From positions 1 to 50,952 of the forward strand of contig JAILJR010000034.1 in the NCBI GenBank assembly GCA_024694565.1: a stretch of 50,952 nt of DNA. The letters run 5' to 3'. Source of the stretch: Butyrivibrio sp. (lineage in GTDB: Bacteria > Bacillota > Clostridia > Lachnospirales > Lachnospiraceae). The notes beneath the pieces were generated by a model. That model searched no databases, had not been told where the DNA came from, and worked only from the letters and a program-made list of their open reading frames with translations. Position 1 is the first letter of the stretch. Each line of letters begins with the position of its first letter. The translations under genes and the position numbers were made by a program. Of this stretch, positions 43,201-50,813 are shown in pieces.

Positions 43201-44259
43201 ATGGCAAACGATATCTGGTATTCAATTAAGAATAATCGTCTGAATCAGGGGTATGTAGAGGGTTTCAGGATTGAGGACGATGGAAAACTGGTGCTTGATG
43301 AGACCAAAAGAGACCACTGTGTTTTCCTGCGGCCCATCGACGGAGTAAAAGATGGTGCATTTTGGGGCAGACTATCGTGTAATCTTCTTTTGCCTGAGGA
43401 AATTGTATGTTATATTTATATTATAGCTTCTGATAATACAGATGTTATACTGGGTCATGATGAGGATATAGACATAGCAGAATTCCTATGTGATAAGGAA
43501 AATCCGCTCCATAAGAAGATCGGACTTCTCAATCAGCTTGGCGCAAAGAGATTTGTCAACACAAGTGACATGCTGCTTTATGATCTTGAGGGGAGATATC
43601 TCTTTATCGGCATAGAGATGCTGGGAACAGGCAAGGCCTCCATAGGAAGGATCAGGGTTGGAGCACAGGGCGACAACTTTATGGCAGCCTTTCCCGAGGT
43701 ATACAGGCAGAGGAACAGCTTCTTCCACAGATATATGTCGATCTTTTCCAGCATCTACAACGACATCAGTGAACAGAATGACAGGCTTTATGAGATGCTT
43801 GATCTGGATAAATGCTCACCGGAGCTGCTTGAGATGTACGGCACCTGGTTTGGCATAAATCTGAAGGGCGGAATCCTTCCGGAAAATATCCTGAGGAGTA
43901 TTGTAAAAGAGGCCTATTACCTGAACCGCATGAAGGGAACGAGGCAGGTTATAGACAGGATACTTCAGATCATGCTGGGAGACGATGTTCTTGTATATGA
44001 GAATCGTCTCAATGACGGCGAGATATTCGGTCTTACGATACTGGTTAACCGAAGGCTCACTGAGGAGCTGAGGCACCAGATAATGTTCGTGCTTGATCAG
44101 TTCAAGCCCATAAGGACAAGGATAAGGCTGTTCCAGATGGAGAAGGAAGCAGTCATGGACGGCAACAGCTATCTGGATGTCAATGCAACTATTCCGTCAG
44201 AAAAGCATGTGGTTCTGGACGAAGAAGCTCTTTACGACGGCGCTATTACACTGCTATGA
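43201..44259 (+). CDS. Tail protein I-like baseplate component
   Basis: 352 residues from the ATG at 43201 with AGGAG upstream; a GTG two codons earlier is part of that site. Residues about 165-320 match phage tail protein I/Afp-type baseplate proteins: FPEVYRQRNSFFHRYMSIFS, NDRLYEMLDLDKCSPELLEM, YGTWFGINLKGGILPEN, VKEAYYLNRMKGTRQVIDRI. The N-terminal ~160 residues are a beta-rich domain of unknown type that may carry fibres or bind another component. The last part of the tail block, it is followed by a change to regulatory and envelope genes. Confidence 0.88.
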   Translation: MANDIWYSIKNNRLNQGYVEGFRIEDDGKLVLDETKRDHCVFLRPIDGVKDGAFWGRLSCNLLLPEEIVCYIYIIASDNTDVILGHDEDIDIAEFLCDKENPLHKKIGLLNQLGAKRFVNTSDMLLYDLEGRYLFIGIEMLGTGKASIGRIRVGAQGDNFMAAFPEVYRQRNSFFHRYMSIFSSIYNDISEQNDRLYEMLDLDKCSPELLEMYGTWFGINLKGGILPENILRSIVKEAYYLNRMKGTRQVIDRILQIMLGDDVLVYENRLNDGEIFGLTILVNRRLTEELRHQIMFVLDQFKPIRTRIRLFQMEKEAVMDGNSYLDVNATIPSEKHVVLDEEALYDGAITLL

Positions 44260-44355
44260 TTTTCTTGTGGGAAAAGAGGAAAATTCCACAGGAATCCTGC
44301 AGGTTGTTTTGCATCCGAGGGAATCAAAAAGTTTTTGCGAGGAGTAACAAAGAGA

Positions 44356-44655
44356 ATGACTATTGATGAAGCAAAAAGCGGGGATATACTGCAGCTGAAT
44401 GTCCACGGGAAGGTTGATGCCAATTCTTCCACGGAGTTTCAGAATGAGGTGCTTAAGGCATTTCAGAAGAGCAAGAATGTAATTGTCAACCTGGTCGACG
44501 TGAGCTATATATCAAGCGCAGGACTTAGGGCCCTTCTTATCGGGCAGAAGACGGCGACTTCCAAAGGGGGTAAGTTTACAATAATCAACGCCAATTCTTC
44601 TGTCATGGAAATCCTGCGCGTAACAGGACTTGAGAAGGTGTTGAGTATACAATGA
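44356..44655 (+). CDS. STAS-domain protein coupled to an FtsE-like ATPase
   Basis: 99-residue stand-alone STAS domain with the phospho-acceptor loop YISSAGLRALL near residue 55. GAGGAG lies 11 nt before the ATG at 44356. Its stop codon overlaps the start of the ATPase gene in an ATGA arrangement, implying stoichiometric coupled translation. STAS proteins can be anti-sigma antagonists (RsbV/SpoIIAA) or direct ABC-ATPase partners (MlaB with MlaF). The coupling here makes the second reading worth considering, while a GHKL protein two genes downstream supports the first. Confidence 0.88.
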   Translation: MTIDEAKSGDILQLNVHGKVDANSSTEFQNEVLKAFQKSKNVIVNLVDVSYISSAGLRALLIGQKTATSKGGKFTIINANSSVMEILRVTGLEKVLSIQ

Positions 44656-45341
44656 TAAGTTTTTCTCACGTTACGAAGGAATTTGAAACAGAGACAGGGG
44701 TAATAACAGTCTACAGAGATTTTTCCATGGAGATAGAAGACGGGGAGTTTGTGGTGCTCACAGGGGAGAGCGGCTGCGGAAAGTCTACACTTCTGAAGAT
44801 GATCTTAAAGGAGACTGAACCTCAGAGTGGAGTGATAAAAGTTGATGGGCAGGATCTATCCGGTATCCGTAGGGGACAGATACCATTCTACAGGCGAGGG
44901 ATCGGGGTAGTTTTTCAGGATTTCAAGCTTATCCAGGACGAAACAGTCTATGACAATCTGGTTGCAGCTATTCTCGCGACAGGGGGCTCCTACAAGGAAG
45001 CTGAGAAGAAGATAATAAATGTCCTGACAATGTTGGGAATTGATTATCTTCACAAGCGTTTTCCGAGGGAGATGAGCGGCGGAGAGCAGCAGAAGGTGTG
45101 CCTTGCAAGGGCAATCATAAATAATCCCAAGATACTTTTGGTTGATGAACCGACGGGAAATCTCGATCCGGCATCGACCATGGAGATAAACAGGCTTCTC
45201 GAGGTCATCAACGGCCAGGGAGTGACTGTAGTGATGGCGACACACGATATCAAAGCCGCACAGAAGAAGGGAAGACGAAGGATCAATCTTGACGAGGCCA
45301 GAAGATCATACAGGAGCCTTGAAAAGACACCTGAGGATTGA
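44652..45341 (+). CDS. FtsE-like ABC ATPase without an FtsX gene
   Basis: 229 residues. Walker A is GESGCGKST (38-46), the Q-loop IGVVFQDFKLIQDE is characteristic of FtsE, the signature is MSGGEQQKV near 140, Walker B is ILLVDEPTGNLDP near 161, and the switch His is in MATHD near 196. FtsE normally pairs with the membrane protein FtsX to control peptidoglycan hydrolases at division. No FtsX-like or other permease gene lies in the cluster. The C-terminus is short and basic. It may drive a different membrane partner in the cluster, or cooperate with the housekeeping FtsX (inference). Confidence 0.88.
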   Translation: MISFSHVTKEFETETGVITVYRDFSMEIEDGEFVVLTGESGCGKSTLLKMILKETEPQSGVIKVDGQDLSGIRRGQIPFYRRGIGVVFQDFKLIQDETVYDNLVAAILATGGSYKEAEKKIINVLTMLGIDYLHKRFPREMSGGEQQKVCLARAIINNPKILLVDEPTGNLDPASTMEINRLLEVINGQGVTVVMATHDIKAAQKKGRRRINLDEARRSYRSLEKTPED

Positions 45342-45388
45342 GCTTTTATCTGAACTAAAGTATTTGTTTTTATGGAGGAGAAGAGGGG

Positions 45389-46282
45389 ATGACAAGACAA
45401 CAAAAGCTGGCATTGATTGCAGCCTGCATCTTTTATGTACTTACTGTTTTTGGGTTCTTTTATTTTAGTCTGACGCTTATATTGGTTCTGTTCGCGCTTT
45501 TTTCACTTTCAATCGCATATTTTGCTTATCTGTGCTACAGAGCGCACAACGATTATACAGGCGCTGAGCATCTTCAGCAGGAGATCGGTGTCCTGAAGGC
45601 TGAAAAGGAGCAGATGAGGTATGATTATGAGACGCTTCTTGAGACCAAGGACGAGGAGATTGAGAAGAGACAGGAGAATATCGAGAGCCTGAAAGAGGAC
45701 ATTCGCGGTATTGAAAAAGAGAGAGACGATACAAAGGCTGAGCTTGAAGAGATGACTGAGAAGATAACCACTGTAAGCAGCGACAATGACAGCCTTCTTC
45801 CTCCCGATAATGACGATGATACTGCCACAGTCGATATAATAGCCATTGCAAATCAGGCAGTCAAAGAGCTTGAGGGTGATGCAAGAAGCGCAGGCATAAG
45901 AGTCAACATATCCTGTGCTCACGACAAGCTTCTGGTGAATGCATCAGCCAACAGACTCAAGATCATGTTCAGGAACATCATAGATAACTCTATCAAATAT
46001 ATGAATAAGCAGGGATCTTTAGTAATCACCATTTCCACAATCGACGACGACATCTTCATCGTGCTCAAGGATACCGGTGACGGACTTCCAGAGAACGAGA
46101 CGGAGCATATCTTCGAGCTGAACTACCAGGGCTCCAACAGGATAAGCGGAAACGGACTGGGACTTACCCAGGCCAAGGCCATTGTAGACCACTACGGTGG
46201 AATGATCTACGCAAGAAGTCCGGAGGGAGGCGGAATGGGAATCTACATTCAGCTGCCTACGACACATGGGGGTGAAGTATGA
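45389..46282 (+). CDS. Membrane GHKL ATPase (sensor kinase-like, no clear HisKA)
   Basis: 297 residues. Two N-terminal transmembrane helices (about 7-28 and 30-50) are followed by a coiled coil (58-130) and a complete HATPase_c domain (about 150-290). The N-box is FRNIIDNSIKYMN, G1 is DTGDGLPEN and G2 is GNGLGLTQAKAI. A dimerisation/phosphotransfer domain with an H-box (HELRTP-like) is not visible; an Asp/Pro-rich linker sits where it would be. It may phosphorylate the STAS protein like RsbW, or work with a partner histidine domain (inference). There is no response regulator in this block. Confidence 0.85.
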   Translation: MTRQQKLALIAACIFYVLTVFGFFYFSLTLILVLFALFSLSIAYFAYLCYRAHNDYTGAEHLQQEIGVLKAEKEQMRYDYETLLETKDEEIEKRQENIESLKEDIRGIEKERDDTKAELEEMTEKITTVSSDNDSLLPPDNDDDTATVDIIAIANQAVKELEGDARSAGIRVNISCAHDKLLVNASANRLKIMFRNIIDNSIKYMNKQGSLVITISTIDDDIFIVLKDTGDGLPENETEHIFELNYQGSNRISGNGLGLTQAKAIVDHYGGMIYARSPEGGGMGIYIQLPTTHGGEV

Positions 46283-47172
46283 GAAGAAATCTAAGGATCT
46301 TCACTTTTTTATTCGTATTTTTTGTTGTGGTTGCAATAGGATCTCTTGTGCTTCTTAATGGAGATACTTCTGTCTTTAACAGAAACAGGGACACCATAGG
46401 AGCTCAGACAGCAGTTCTTTCACAGGATACAGTGATTGGTGAGGAGCCTGCTGAGCCTGAACCGGTACCCGAGCCGGAACCTGAGCCGGTGCCCGAGCCG
46501 GAACCTGAACCGGTACCGGAGCCTGAACCGGTGCCCGAGCCGGAGCCTGAACCGGAGCCGGTATATGAGATGAGATATTTCACCTACACGGTTACAACCC
46601 GTGAGACGATACTCAGACTCCGTGAGCTTCCGAGCACAGACGCCAAGATTCTTAAGAAGCTTGCGAAGGGATCATCAGGATATATTCTTGAGCCTGCCAA
46701 CGACTGGAGCAGGATAGTAACAGATGATGGAATGATGGGATACTCATCATCAATGTATCTTACAATCGATGAGGTTTCCAAGGAGGATTTCCCGCCTGAG
46801 TACGTCGACCTTGTAAAGGCTCCGACAGAGGACCTTGCCAAGGAAGTGTTTGAAGCAAACGACGACCTTTCTACTGGTTCTACAGCAGGCGCATCAACTG
46901 AAGCAGTGGCAGGAGCCTCAACTGAAGCTGCAGCCGGCGCTTCAACTGAAGCCGTAGCAGGAGCCTCAACCGAAGCTGCAGCCGGCGCTTCAACTGAAGC
47001 AGTAACAGGTGCTTCAACCGATGCTTCATCATCAGCATCAAGCCAGAGCGCATTAGACAGCGCAGCATCAGCACTTGAAGGTGCAGCAGCCACCACAGGG
47101 ACATCCGCAGCAGCTACCACAGGAACATCCGCAGCAGCCACCACAGGGGCTTCCGCAGTTGCTACGCAGTGA
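46279..47172 (+). CDS. Membrane-anchored SH3b protein with Pro-Glu stalk and Ala/Thr/Ser tail
   Basis: 297 residues, overlapping the kinase-like gene by 4 bp (ATGA). A signal-anchor helix (about 7-27) precedes a Pro-Glu-Val repeat stalk (55-94). A bacterial SH3 domain follows at about 98-165 (ILRLRELPSTDAKILKKLAK, GSSGYILEP, DGMMGYSSSMYLTI), of the type that binds cell wall. The tail has five 8-residue ASTEAxAG units and three ATTGTSA units. The protein could tie the injection apparatus to peptidoglycan (inference). The repeats are prone to length change. Confidence 0.85.
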   Translation: MRRNLRIFTFLFVFFVVVAIGSLVLLNGDTSVFNRNRDTIGAQTAVLSQDTVIGEEPAEPEPVPEPEPEPVPEPEPEPVPEPEPVPEPEPEPEPVYEMRYFTYTVTTRETILRLRELPSTDAKILKKLAKGSSGYILEPANDWSRIVTDDGMMGYSSSMYLTIDEVSKEDFPPEYVDLVKAPTEDLAKEVFEANDDLSTGSTAGASTEAVAGASTEAAAGASTEAVAGASTEAAAGASTEAVTGASTDASSSASSQSALDSAASALEGAAATTGTSAAATTGTSAAATTGASAVATQ

Positions 47173-47584
47173 CATACGCCCGGATAGCGGCAGCTTCGTA
47201 GCGACATATGCCTGGACATCGGCAGAGTGTGTTGCAGCTACATTCGCTGCAGCCACCATAGGTACATCCGGAGCAGCTACGCAGTGACATACGTTTGTAC
47301 AACAGCAGAGTGTGTTGCAGCTACATCCGGGACAGATGCAGAACTGATATGGAACGGAATCAGCCTTCATCCTGTGATGAAGGCTGGTCTTGCGAAGCAG
47401 ATTGTAAAGGAAAACTCCTTTTGATTCAACAGATAAGGACAGTAAATGTCCTTGCAGTCCATCAAGAGTCTTTTAATACAGTTCAGCTGACCGGAGAAAT
47501 ATACTACTGCAGGATATGTCTTTGTTTTTGGGGATTTTTGAGAGTTGAAGATGTATTGGTAGCAATTTGAGGGTATAATTTAAT
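47173..47584 (+). other. Non-coding gap with decayed copies of the upstream 3' end
   Basis: After the SH3b gene stop, the stretch GCTACGCAGTGACATACG (47161) recurs at 47276, and GCAGAGTGTGTTGCAGC recurs at 47222 and 47305. The copies encode AATIGTSGAATQ-like remnants in shifted frames. An 11 bp perfect stem (CAGCCTTCATC/GATGAAGGCTG, 47361-47386) follows without a T-run. A TATAAT at 47574-47579 has no good -35. No convincing gene is seen in this gap. Confidence 0.65.
47361..47386 (+). terminator. Strong stem-loop, possible partial terminator
   Basis: An 11 bp perfect stem with a CTGT tetraloop and no downstream T-run. It may mark an mRNA end before the AAA+ ATPase unit. Confidence 0.45.
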
Positions 47585-47800
47585 ATGGATTCTGGAAGAA
47601 TAAAGCGAAAAACGGAAGAAGACATTGGTGAGAAGAAAAAGCCCTACGATCCTGATGAGGAGGAGACTTATCTCTATGATATACGTAAGCCCATGGAGTT
47701 TATCAACGAAGGGGTGAACGGAGTCTTTGACATCACCAGGCAGACGGGGATAAATACCGCCAATAGTGTCTTTGACAAATACACCAAGTTCAAAACGTAA
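47585..47800 (+). CDS. Small hypothetical protein
   Basis: 71 residues, highly charged in the first half (KRKTEEDIGEKKKPYDPDEEE) with a short amphipathic second half (PMEFINEGVNGVFDITRQTG). GAGGG lies 11 nt before the ATG. It sits 40 bp ahead of the AAA+ ATPase gene on the same strand. No family was recognised. It could be a small partner of the ATPase. Its reality rests on codon-like composition and the ribosome binding site only. Confidence 0.5.
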   Translation: MDSGRIKRKTEEDIGEKKKPYDPDEEETYLYDIRKPMEFINEGVNGVFDITRQTGINTANSVFDKYTKFKT

Positions 47801-47840
47801 CTGATTTTAACCTGATACGTATCAATGAGGGGATACATTT

Positions 47841-50381
47841 ATGGGTAGTTTTGATAAGGACGGTTCAAACAGACCATTTCGAGATTATAACGAGTACATG
47901 CAGTTTATCTTTGACTGCGTAAATGGTTGTCTGGATAGCTATATCAATAAGATGAAGGTCACCTTTGCAAATGGTGAGGGTGGATACAAGAACGTTCTTT
48001 ATCCTGATATCGAACTTGCCGGTGACGCCTGTAAGAACAGGCTGGAGGATTCCTACAAGAGAAGACTGGATGGCAAAGCTTCAGCGCCGGTTGATGACGA
48101 TGATAACGATAGCGGCGATGAAAGTGGAGATGACGACGATGATCTTTTCTCTGCTTTTGGCGCTTCCGGATCTTCAGATAAAGCAAAGAAGTCATCTGAC
48201 GATGAAGACGATGATGACGACCTCTTCAGCGGATTTTTTGCAACAGATGGTGACAGCAAGAAGAGTAAAGGGGATGATGACTTATTCGGCTCTGATGACG
48301 GAGACGATGATGATGAAAACCTGGATGACGACCTTATGGCTCTTCTTGGGAACTTTGCTGCTGACAACCCCGTTGATGAGACTGAAGAGGAATCAACAAA
48401 GGTCTGGGATGAGATCAGCAAGGATGCCAACATTCCTGTTCTTGAAAGACTGCGCGTCATCAATGAAAGAGCAGAGAAGACACTGGCTAAGGGCATAAGT
48501 CTGCCCTTCTATGAGTTGTGTACACGACTTCATTTTGAGCCGTTTACCATGTTCTGTTTTGCCTGCGGAATACTGTCCTCTACTCAGACAGATTATGCGG
48601 GTGTTTTCCATATTGTCAATGAGAATGCTGCTCTTTCAGCACCTACTATTGAGTCTGCAGCCAAGGTCTTTTACGGCTCCGCATTCTCGATTACTGCTGC
48701 TTACGGTGACATGAGTGCGTGCCTTGAGCAGCTCCTTCCTGTACTTCCGCTGCAGGTTCAGGGCAGCATGCCTTTCTCAACGGTAGTATCTCCCGATAAG
48801 AGGATGATCGATTTCCTGTTCGGACGAAATCCTCTTCTCCTTGATGAAAACTATGCACGATTTATTTATATGCTGACTGATGACAAAGAGCTTGATCCGG
48901 TTATGGCCAACGAGGGAAGACTCGATGCCATGAAGATTTCCTTTGGTGACGGATGCAGGATCTTTTACTACTATGGCGATGACGGCAGCGGAAGAAAATT
49001 CTTTGTTAAACAGTTCTGCAGGGAAAATGGACTGAAGGCAATCGCCATCAACTGTAAAAAGCTCTTTAACTATGACTTCCAGTTCGTCGACAGGGCGCTG
49101 TGGTCTGTTACCAGGGAGTGTATCCTGGCAAAGGCCTGCTGCTGTCTGACAGAGCTCACTTACAGAGAAGAAGAGAAGGAAAAATTCTTCGGCTACATGG
49201 ATCTGGCCTTCTCGAAACTCACAGAGAAGGACGTTCTGGTATTCGCAATGAGTAAGCTCTACATTGACTTCAGAGAGGTAACTAAGAGTGAATTCACTGA
49301 TCTTGAGCTTCCAACTCCTACAACCGGTGAGAGACAGACCTGCTGGGAGTATTTTGCGCAGGGCTATTCGCTTGCTGATGATGTGGATCTTCTTGAGATG
49401 TCCACTAAGTTCCTGTTTACTGCCGGTAAGATTCACGATGCCCTGGTTAAGGCCAAATCTCTTTCCAACATGGACAAGGAGGACAGGATTTCAAGGGGCA
49501 ACCTCTTTAAGGGCTGCTATGCACAGATGAGTTCCGAACTTTCACAGAAGGCGACGAGAGTAGAGGCCAAGTTCGGATTCGATGACATCGTTATGAACGA
49601 GAGCCAGAGAGAGACTATCCTTCATGCTATTGAGCAGATGACTTACAAGAAGCAGGTTTACGAGTCTTGGAACTACACCAAAAAGTATCCTTACGGTCGT
49701 GGACTTACGGTGCTTCTGTTCGGTGCTCCCGGTACAGGTAAATCCATGATGGCGCAGGTTATAGCCCATGAGCTTAATCTCGAGCTGTACCGTGTTGATA
49801 TTTCAAAGGTTGTTGATAAGTACGTCGGTGAGACAGAGAAATCACTGTCCATGATTTTCAGAGAAGCCAAGAAATGTAACGTCGTATTGTTCTTCGACGA
49901 GTGCGATACCATTTTCGCAAAGCGTTCCGATGACGGCGGTTCCAACCAGGCTTCAGCCAACAACAAGACAGCCCTCCTGCTTCAGGAGATGGAAGGCTAC
50001 GACGGTGTTTGCGTGCTTGCCACAAACTACAAGCACAACATCGACCCCGCATTCTTCAGACGTATGAAATACATCGTCGAGTTCCAGTTCCCGAACGAAG
50101 ACACCAGAGAGATGCTCTGGAGGACCACTATACCCAAGACCACACCTCTTGCAGATGATGTGGATATCAGATTCCTCGCCGAGAGATTCGAGTTTGCCGG
50201 TGGTAATATCAAGAACTGCATCCTGAATGCGGCTTTCCTTGCCGCTGCCGATAAACAATCCGGCGGCCAGGTTCACATGAAGCACTACTTAAATGCCATC
50301 AAGTACGAGTTCGTCAAGGTCGGCAAGGTATTCACCAAATCTGACTTCGAACCCTACGCAGAAGAGGTTGGCTTGGCGTAA
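47841..50381 (+). CDS. CIS AAA+ ATPase (Afp15-like)
   Basis: 846 residues. A helical N-terminal domain (about 1-80) is followed by a very acidic, disordered linker (about 83-190, rich in Asp/Glu/Ser). A family-specific middle region precedes a C-terminal AAA+ module. Walker A is GAPGTGKS at 628-635, Walker B is VVLFFDECDTIF near 682, sensor-1 is VCVLATNYKHN near 725, and arginine-finger candidates lie in FFRRMKYIVEF. Every Afp/PVC-type locus carries such an ATPase near its end, and it is thought to act in particle assembly. The acidic linker is an unusual addition. GAGGGG precedes the ATG. Confidence 0.92.
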   Translation: MGSFDKDGSNRPFRDYNEYMQFIFDCVNGCLDSYINKMKVTFANGEGGYKNVLYPDIELAGDACKNRLEDSYKRRLDGKASAPVDDDDNDSGDESGDDDDDLFSAFGASGSSDKAKKSSDDEDDDDDLFSGFFATDGDSKKSKGDDDLFGSDDGDDDDENLDDDLMALLGNFAADNPVDETEEESTKVWDEISKDANIPVLERLRVINERAEKTLAKGISLPFYELCTRLHFEPFTMFCFACGILSSTQTDYAGVFHIVNENAALSAPTIESAAKVFYGSAFSITAAYGDMSACLEQLLPVLPLQVQGSMPFSTVVSPDKRMIDFLFGRNPLLLDENYARFIYMLTDDKELDPVMANEGRLDAMKISFGDGCRIFYYYGDDGSGRKFFVKQFCRENGLKAIAINCKKLFNYDFQFVDRALWSVTRECILAKACCCLTELTYREEEKEKFFGYMDLAFSKLTEKDVLVFAMSKLYIDFREVTKSEFTDLELPTPTTGERQTCWEYFAQGYSLADDVDLLEMSTKFLFTAGKIHDALVKAKSLSNMDKEDRISRGNLFKGCYAQMSSELSQKATRVEAKFGFDDIVMNESQRETILHAIEQMTYKKQVYESWNYTKKYPYGRGLTVLLFGAPGTGKSMMAQVIAHELNLELYRVDISKVVDKYVGETEKSLSMIFREAKKCNVVLFFDECDTIFAKRSDDGGSNQASANNKTALLLQEMEGYDGVCVLATNYKHNIDPAFFRRMKYIVEFQFPNEDTREMLWRTTIPKTTPLADDVDIRFLAERFEFAGGNIKNCILNAAFLAAADKQSGGQVHMKHYLNAIKYEFVKVGKVFTKSDFEPYAEEVGLA

Positions 50382-50409
50382 AAATATAAAAATATAAAAC
50401 GTGCAATCT

Positions 50410-50483
50410 TTATCAGCTTTGTAAATGCTGATAACAAAAAAGACTTCTTGCGGGGAGTTTGGTCTATACCTGCAAGAAGTCTT
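50410..50483. terminator. Bidirectional terminator at the end of the CIS cluster
   Basis: A small stem TTATCAGC/GCTGATAA (50410-50434) is followed by a 12 bp perfect stem AAGACTTCTTGC/GCAAGAAGTCTT (50440-50451 with 50472-50483). It is T-rich downstream on the plus strand and has an A-run upstream that becomes a T-run on the minus strand. It separates the convergent ATPase gene and minus-strand remnant. Confidence 0.82.
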
Positions 50484-50490
50484 ATTAGTT

Positions 50491-50781
50491 TTATTTTATC
50501 AGAGCAGTCTCTTCCTGTTCAATCTGAGCAAAGAGCTCATCGATTGTCTCTGCATCAAATTTGAAGCGTTTAAGACGCTCCCTGGTTTTGCTGTCAGGAA
50601 TACCATCTTCATGAGCAAAGCGGATTACATCCAGAGCATCCTCTTTTTGAGTTTCTCTCCTAATAGATATTTCCCTGTCCCACTGTTTTATAAATCTCTT
50701 GGTAACCTCCTTCCGCTTTTTGACTTTGGTAACTATCTCGTCAATATCTTTGATATCACCATTGGAGTCTGGAACTTTTCC
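50491..50781 (-). pseudogene. 5'-truncated minus-strand gene remnant
   Basis: On the minus strand the frame is open from a TAA at 50782-50784 to the stop at 50491-50493, 96 codons. The product includes ITKVKKR-like basic sequence, RFIKQWDREISIRRETQKED and ALDVIRFAHEDGIPDSKTRE, and ends IDELFAQIEQEE. There is no ATG, GTG or TTG in the frame, and the conserved-looking C-terminal part starts abruptly. It resembles the C-terminal end of Lachnospiraceae Rpn/PD-(D/E)XK-type nuclease proteins, with low certainty. It converges with the CIS cluster. Confidence 0.55.
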
Positions 50782-50799
50782 TTAGATTATTTTAAAACG

Positions 50800-50813
50800 T
50801 GTAAACGTTTACG
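50800..50813. promoter_or_regulatory. LacI/CcpA-type operator-like palindrome
   Basis: TGTAAACGTTTACG contains the perfect palindrome GTAAACGTTTAC and fits the cre/LacI-family pattern with one end mismatch. No intact gene start is next to it in the window. The surrounding 50785-50952 shows nothing else. Confidence 0.4.

Noticed and set aside
46584..47219. Minus-strand Ala/Val-rich ORF
   Set aside because: Shadow of the SH3b gene repeats, with no ribosome binding site.
47574..47579. TATAAT as promoter of the small gene at 47585
   Set aside because: There is no acceptable -35 hexamer, and transcription would start at the ATG itself.
12909..50381. Prophage or R-type tailocin
   Set aside because: There is no capsid, portal, terminase, integrase or lysis gene. 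The DUF4255, CIS-tube adaptors and Afp15-like ATPase point to the Afp/PVC-type lineage.
12909..50381. Classical type VI secretion
   Set aside because: No TssJLM membrane complex, ClpV or TssBC pair is present; the sheath is a single phage-type subunit.
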